A DNA stretch of 10,500 nt from an uncultured Lachnospiraceae bacterium (GTDB lineage Bacteria > Bacillota_A > Clostridia > Lachnospirales > Lachnospiraceae): contig USDU01000074.1 of the NCBI GenBank assembly GCA_900553635.1, positions 1 through 10,500 on the forward strand, read 5' to 3'. The translations under genes were made by a program, and so were the position numbers. Shown here one piece after another: positions 7,901-10,500 of the stretch (positions within the stretch are counted from its first letter, which is position 1; every line of letters begins with the position of its first letter). The notes beneath the pieces are model-generated. The model saw only the letters and a program-made list of their open reading frames with translations. It did not search any database and was not told the origin of the DNA.

Positions 7901-8499
7901 TTTTCCAGCTCCGCCAGAATGTCGTTAATGCGGACGATGTTCTGCTTCTCGTCCTCCAGCTTCTTCTGGGCCGTGTTCTTCCTGCGTTTGAATTTCACGA
8001 TTCCGGTGGCCTCGTCGAAAAGCTCCCTGGACTCCTCCGGCTTACTACTTAGAATCCGGTCAATCTGACCCTGTCCGATGATGGAATAGCCCTCTTTACC
8101 GATACCGGTATCGTAAAACAGCTCGTTGATATCCTTGAGCCGACAGGCTGCGCCATTGATCAGGTACTCGCTCTCGCCGGAACGGTAGAGACGTCTTGAC
8201 ACCGTCACCTCTTCATAATCTATGGACAGCTGATGATCGGAATTATCCAGCGTAATCGCCACATAGGCATAACTTAAGGGCCGCCGGTTTTCGGTTCCCG
8301 CGAAGATGACGTCCTGCATACTGCCGCCTCGCAGCTGCTTCACCCGCTGCTCGCCCAGAACCCAGCGCACCGCGTCCGCCACATTGCTCTTGCCGCTGCC
8401 GTTGGGTCCTACAATGCCGGTGATCCCGTTGTGAAAATCGAATACAATCTTATTTGCGAAGGACTTAAAGCCCTGTACTTCTATACTTTTTAAATACAT
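4939..8499 (-). CDS. smc: Chromosome segregation ATPase SMC
   Basis: SMC dimerises and, with ScpA and ScpB, loads on DNA and extrudes loops to organise and separate sister chromosomes. The 1186 residues are the normal length and show the full layout. The N-terminal ATPase half has Walker A GPNGSGKS at 31-38 and Q-loop GQGQID at 142-147. A first coiled coil follows (about 172-505), then the hinge (about 515-665) with Gly-rich GGRGG and GGSMTGG. The second coiled coil (about 675-1010) leads to the C-terminal half, with signature LSGGEK at 1090-1095 and Walker B FCLLDE at 1114-1119, followed by the D-loop AALDD. No frameshift or gap is visible. The start follows the rnc stop after 11 nt. The ribosome site is modest: GGGGT at usable spacing, with AAGGA touching the ATG. 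Coupling to rnc translation is therefore likely. Confidence 0.98.
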   Translation of the reverse strand: MYLKSIEVQGFKSFANKIVFDFHNGITGIVGPNGSGKSNVADAVRWVLGEQRVKQLRGGSMQDVIFAGTENRRPLSYAYVAITLDNSDHQLSIDYEEVTVSRRLYRSGESEYLINGAACRLKDINELFYDTGIGKEGYSIIGQGQIDRILSSKPEESRELFDEATGIVKFKRRKNTAQKKLEDEKQNIVRINDILAELEKQLGPLEKQSAAAREYLKKKEALKLCDVNMFLLETERVQGALTELEQKISDTDRELKETTGQYENIKKEHARIEEELEELNRRLDETKEAASRAGLGRQQLEGQIEVLKEQINSVRQGGEQLEGRLKNIAADVKERQEAREKLAAEQAELAKQLEAAASVSGEADARLQELREQIEAENTAAEICKNTIISLLNERASTKGRLQRYDAMQEQAQIRRTELNQKLLLAKSSEEEQRVQYEGHLKKLEEISGRIITLSEAQREKEAEAEGLRRELGKKNEELEIGQSAFHRESSRLESLRNMAERYDGYGNSIRKVMEQKKNVPGIEGVVADLIKVDQRYETAIEAALGGSIQNIVTENEDTAKELIEYLKKNRFGRATFLPLTSVGGRGGFAKPEALKEKGAIGLASTLIRADKKYDRVVQHLLGRVLVAEHIDDAIRIARKYNHSIFIVTLEGESLSPGGSMTGGAFRNSSNLLGRKRELTELEENVQKLETDIREARLQIEALREQRRERRAEAESLSTELQQLYLQQNTAKMNSDQAKARLDEIIEGYSGLRKELSEIEKQFADIHDSREAIFREIRESEEQEKQNEARIETAQARLAELKQSEAESIGDNEKAHLKLAALTQKAGFVDENAARIERELVRLHTEEQEIHEGMQKGNADIEAKEEGIGALRKQIEDMIARSERLNGETAELGGKREALLTGQKDFFTKREELSDKQTRLDKEVFRLNSQREKLEETADSLTDYMWEEYELTYNTALPMKQEENMDLAALKKQTSVLQDEIRKLGDVNVNAIEDYKNISERYEFMNTQRNDLVKAEETLMGIISELDTGMRRQFEEQFARIRVEFDKAFKELFGGGKGTLELDPDADMLEAGVRIIAQPPGKKLQNMMQLSGGEKALTAISLLFAIQNLKPSPFCLLDEIEAALDDSNVNRFAKYLHKLTKNTQFIIITHRKGTMESADRLYGITMQEKGVSTLVSVNLIEEELDE

Positions 8500-8510
8500 T
8501 CCTTACCCCG

Positions 8511-9194
8511 TTATCCGCGGACTTTTCTGGCCAGAAGTGCCCGGTACGCCGCTTCCTGCTCCGCCGCCTTCTTAGTCCGGCCGCTGCCGCTTCCAAGCAC
8601 CTTCTCGCCCAATACCACATTTACCGTGAACCGCTTATTGTGATCCGGTCCCTCTTCCTTCACCAGTTCATAGTGAATCGGTTCCTCGGTTTCACTCTGA
8701 ATCTGCTCCTGAAGGATAGTCTTGCTATCATAAAAGAGTTTTTTGTGCTCGATATCATTTAAGATAAAATGATGTACGAATTCTTTTGCATTAGCAAAAC
8801 CACCGTCCAGATAAATGGCTCCCAGCAATGCCTCCATGGCGTCTGAGGTGATGGAATCCCGGTCTCTTCCTCCGGTCAGTTCTTCGCCCTTGCCAAGCCT
8901 TAGCCATTCGCCCAGGCCCAGATCACGCGCGCACAGCGCCAGGGTCTGCTCACAGACGATGCTCGCGCGGGTACGGGTGGCCTCACCCTCCGGCATGGTC
9001 GGATAATTCTGATACAGGAACTCACTGGTGGCAAGCTCCAGTACCGCATCTCCTAAGAACTCCAGGCGCTCGTTGTTCTGCAGGCGGTCCCAGTGGCGCT
9101 CGTTGGCATAAGAGCTGTGGCACAGGGCGTGCTCCAAAAGTCTCCGGTCGTGAAAATGGTAACCCAGTTTGTTTTCTAATTCTTCCAGCTTCAT
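8511..9194 (-). CDS. rnc: Ribonuclease III
   Basis: RNase III cuts double-stranded RNA, including the 16S and 23S precursors, and in Firmicutes it also processes the small cytoplasmic SRP RNA. The 227-residue protein has the endonuclease domain (about 1-150) with the signature NERLEFLGDAVL. The metal ligands expected from the family are present: Glu45, Asp49, Asp118 and Glu121 (in DAMEAL). The C-terminal double-stranded RNA-binding domain covers about 155-225 and ends with GSGRTKKAAEQEAA, its lysine-rich RNA-contact helix. The ATG has GAGGAG (9200-9205) 5 nt upstream. The gene starts only about 25 nt after a terminator-like hairpin. It must therefore depend on readthrough from plsX-acpP or on a promoter inside acpP, and I could not find a convincing one. 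Co-location with smc is standard in Firmicutes. Confidence 0.98.
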   Translation of the reverse strand: MKLEELENKLGYHFHDRRLLEHALCHSSYANERHWDRLQNNERLEFLGDAVLELATSEFLYQNYPTMPEGEATRTRASIVCEQTLALCARDLGLGEWLRLGKGEELTGGRDRDSITSDAMEALLGAIYLDGGFANAKEFVHHFILNDIEHKKLFYDSKTILQEQIQSETEEPIHYELVKEEGPDHNKRFTVNVVLGEKVLGSGSGRTKKAAEQEAAYRALLARKVRG

Positions 9195-9218
9195 TTGTTC
9201 TCCTCACAAACAATAACG

Positions 9219-9255
9219 TAAAAATGTCTCAGAAAAGCCGCAGCCTTTCTGAGAC
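9219..9255 (-). terminator. Intrinsic terminator or attenuator between acpP and rnc
   Basis: On the minus strand GTCTCAGAAA pairs perfectly with TTTCTGAGAC (9226-9255). A G-U, a G-C and a C-G pair extend the stem to 13 bp, closed by a UGCG loop of the stable C(UNCG)G type. ATTTTTA follows. The T-run is only five long and offset by one A, so termination is probably partial. That would leave acpP message abundant while passing some transcripts on to rnc-smc-ftsY. The stem begins about 16 nt past the acpP stop. Confidence 0.75.
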
Positions 9256-9271
9256 AAGTTTCATATTCTTC

Positions 9272-9505
9272 TTAGTCCTTCTTCAGATTGCGAATGGCTT
9301 CCACCGCGTCGCCGACGGACACGATTTTCTCAGCTTCCTCCTGGGCGATCTCGATGTCGAATTCTTCTTCGATTCCCATGATAATCTGAAATACGTCCAG
9401 AGAATCTGCTCCCAAATCGTCTACAAATGTGGTGTCCATGGTGATCTCATCCTCATCCACATTCAGAACATCCGCAATAATTCCTTTCAGTTTTTCAAAT
9501 TCCAT
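9272..9505 (-). CDS. acpP: Acyl carrier protein
   Basis: AcpP carries growing fatty acyl chains as thioesters on a 4'-phosphopantetheine arm. The 77-residue, very acidic protein has the attachment motif GADSL with Ser35 as the modified residue, followed by the recognition helix ([17 protein letters not shown]). The length and the four-helix pattern match the family. The ATG lies 4 nt after the plsX stop, and the ribosome site GGAAGG (about 9514-9519) overlaps the end of plsX, implying coupled expression. The product feeds PlsX, which takes acyl groups from acyl-AcpP, so the pairing is functional. The only unusual detail is Phe-Gln (DSLDVFQ) where many homologues have Thr-Val-Glu or similar after the DSL motif. 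That is within normal variation. Confidence 0.98.
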   Translation of the reverse strand: MEFEKLKGIIADVLNVDEDEITMDTTFVDDLGADSLDVFQIIMGIEEEFDIEIAQEEAEKIVSVGDAVEAIRNLKKD

Positions 9506-9509
9506 TGTT

Positions 9510-10500
9510 TCATCCTTCCTCTCTTACGATATTCTCTTTAATCTTATCATTAATCCGCTGCTCTTTAAATGTTACGCACTGGATAATGGAGTTCTTTACT
9601 TCTTTTGCTTTGGAGCTTCCGTGGGTCTTCACCACCAGGCCCTTAAGACCCAAAAGCGGCGCTCCGCCGTATTCGGTAGCATCAAAGGACTTCAGCGTCT
9701 CCTTCAGCGCCGGCTTCACCAGCAGCGCGCCGATTTTGCTTCGGAGAGTGCTCATCATACCGGCCTTGATCTTGCTGACCAGCACGGCTCCCACGCCCTC
9801 ATAAAGCTTCAGGATGACATTTCCCACAAAGGCCTCACAGACGATAACGTCCGCCTGTCCGTGGGGAATCTCTCTCGCCTCAATATTGCCCACGAAATTG
9901 ATACCCTCACACTCCTTCAGAAGCGGATAAGTCTCTTTCACCAAGGCGTTGCCCTTCTCCTCCTCGGCTCCGATATTCACGATAGCCACCCGGGGATTCT
10001 TCACGCCCATGACGTGCTCCATGTAGATGGAACCCATTTTCGCGAACTGTACCAGATGAGACGGTCTGGCATCCACGTTGGCTCCGCAGTCAATCAGCAG
10101 AGACACGCCTTTTTCCGTCGGAATTAACGGCGCCAGGGGCGGTCTCTCCACGCCCTTGATCCGTCCCACCAGAAGCTGTCCTCCTGCCAGTACGGCTCCC
10201 GAGCTGCCTGCCGATACGAAGGCGTCCGCCTTCTCCTCTTTTACCAGCTTCAGTCCGACTACAATGGAAGAGTCCTTCTTCGTCCGGATAGCTGCCACCG
10301 GCGGCTCCGCCGTCTCGATCACCTCTGTCGCGTTCACGACCTCTACCTGCTGCTCTCTGTATGAATATCCCTTTAGCTTCTCCCGAATCAGTTCTTCTTT
10401 GCCCACGAGCAGAACCTGAATGTCCTCCCGCAGCGCTACGGCTTCCATGGCGCCCTTGATAATCTCGTCCGGCGCATTGTCACCGCCCATTGCGTCCACC
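9510..10500 (-). CDS. plsX: Phosphate acyltransferase PlsX, first few residues missing
   Basis: PlsX transfers an acyl chain from acyl-AcpP to inorganic phosphate. The acyl phosphate formed is used by PlsY to acylate glycerol-3-phosphate, the first step of phospholipid synthesis in most Gram-positives. The translation carries the family landmarks: [10 protein letters not shown] at the very edge, [28 protein letters not shown] and [11 protein letters not shown]. The GTG at 10497-10499 is not the start but the valine codon of [10 protein letters not shown]. Family members begin about four to six residues earlier, so the true start lies beyond base 10500. The 329 visible residues are essentially the whole protein. 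It acts as a peripheral membrane enzyme. It precedes acpP by 4 nt. The gene upstream (often rpmF in related genomes) is not visible. Confidence 0.97.
   Translation of the reverse strand, partial: VDAMGGDNAPDEIIKGAMEAVALREDIQVLLVGKEELIREKLKGYSYREQQVEVVNATEVIETAEPPVAAIRTKKDSSIVVGLKLVKEEKADAFVSAGSSGAVLAGGQLLVGRIKGVERPPLAPLIPTEKGVSLLIDCGANVDARPSHLVQFAKMGSIYMEHVMGVKNPRVAIVNIGAEEEKGNALVKETYPLLKECEGINFVGNIEAREIPHGQADVIVCEAFVGNVILKLYEGVGAVLVSKIKAGMMSTLRSKIGALLVKPALKETLKSFDATEYGGAPLLGLKGLVVKTHGSSKAKEVKNSIIQCVTFKEQRINDKIKENIVREEG

Noticed and set aside
9022..9213. Minus-strand open frame of 63 codons starting just before rnc
   Set aside because: It is out of frame with rnc and overlaps its conserved catalytic region. 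The rnc ATG has the good ribosome site and the recognisable N-terminus.
9429..10127. Plus-strand open frame of 232 codons spanning acpP and plsX
   Set aside because: It crosses two well-supported genes on the other strand and has no initiation signal or recognisable motif.
1..10500. Search for a new defence, mobile or toxin system
   Set aside because: All ten coding regions are recognised housekeeping families without disruptions. I saw no repeat arrays, integrase or transposase motifs, tRNA-like sequences or abrupt composition change.

Overview
The window is a housekeeping stretch of chromosome. Every gene I can support lies on the minus strand, so transcription runs from the high to the low coordinates. 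Gene order and protein sequences point to a Gram-positive Firmicute of class Clostridia, most likely a Lachnospiraceae-type gut anaerobe. The evidence is the chain plsX-acpP-rnc-smc-ftsY followed by ylxM-ffh-rpsP, strong Shine-Dalgarno sites, a short FtsY without a long acidic domain, and moderate GC. The family assignment is inference from layout, not from a database search.

Layout in transcription order. (1) plsX (5' end cut by the window edge) and acpP, 4 nt apart, form a lipid-synthesis pair. A 13-bp hairpin with a UGCG loop and a short T-run separates them from rnc. (2) rnc, smc and ftsY follow with gaps of 11 and 21 nt: RNase III, the chromosome-condensing SMC ATPase and the SRP receptor. 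(3) A PLP-dependent threonine ammonia-lyase with a C-terminal ACT domain (ilvA type) starts 37 nt after ftsY. (4) A Mn2+ exporter gene, mntP, has its own promoter and a yybP-ykoY (Mn2+-sensing) riboswitch leader. (5) ylxM-ffh form a coupled pair with their own near-consensus promoter, followed by the first 29 codons of rpsP (ribosomal protein S16), which runs off the left edge.

How the genes work together. FtsY and Ffh are the two GTPases that dock in co-translational membrane targeting, and YlxM is the small helix-turn-helix accessory protein usually encoded with Ffh. PlsX and AcpP link fatty-acid synthesis to phospholipid synthesis. ilvA and mntP have no obvious link to these processes. They sit between ftsY and ylxM, which are adjacent in Bacillus, so they look like later insertions into an old operon.

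I see no phage, transposon, CRISPR array, defence system, tRNA or rRNA. The most interesting part is the 238-nt leader between ilvA and mntP, where the riboswitch and two possible alternative pairings can be read directly. No gene-free stretch exceeds 300 nt.
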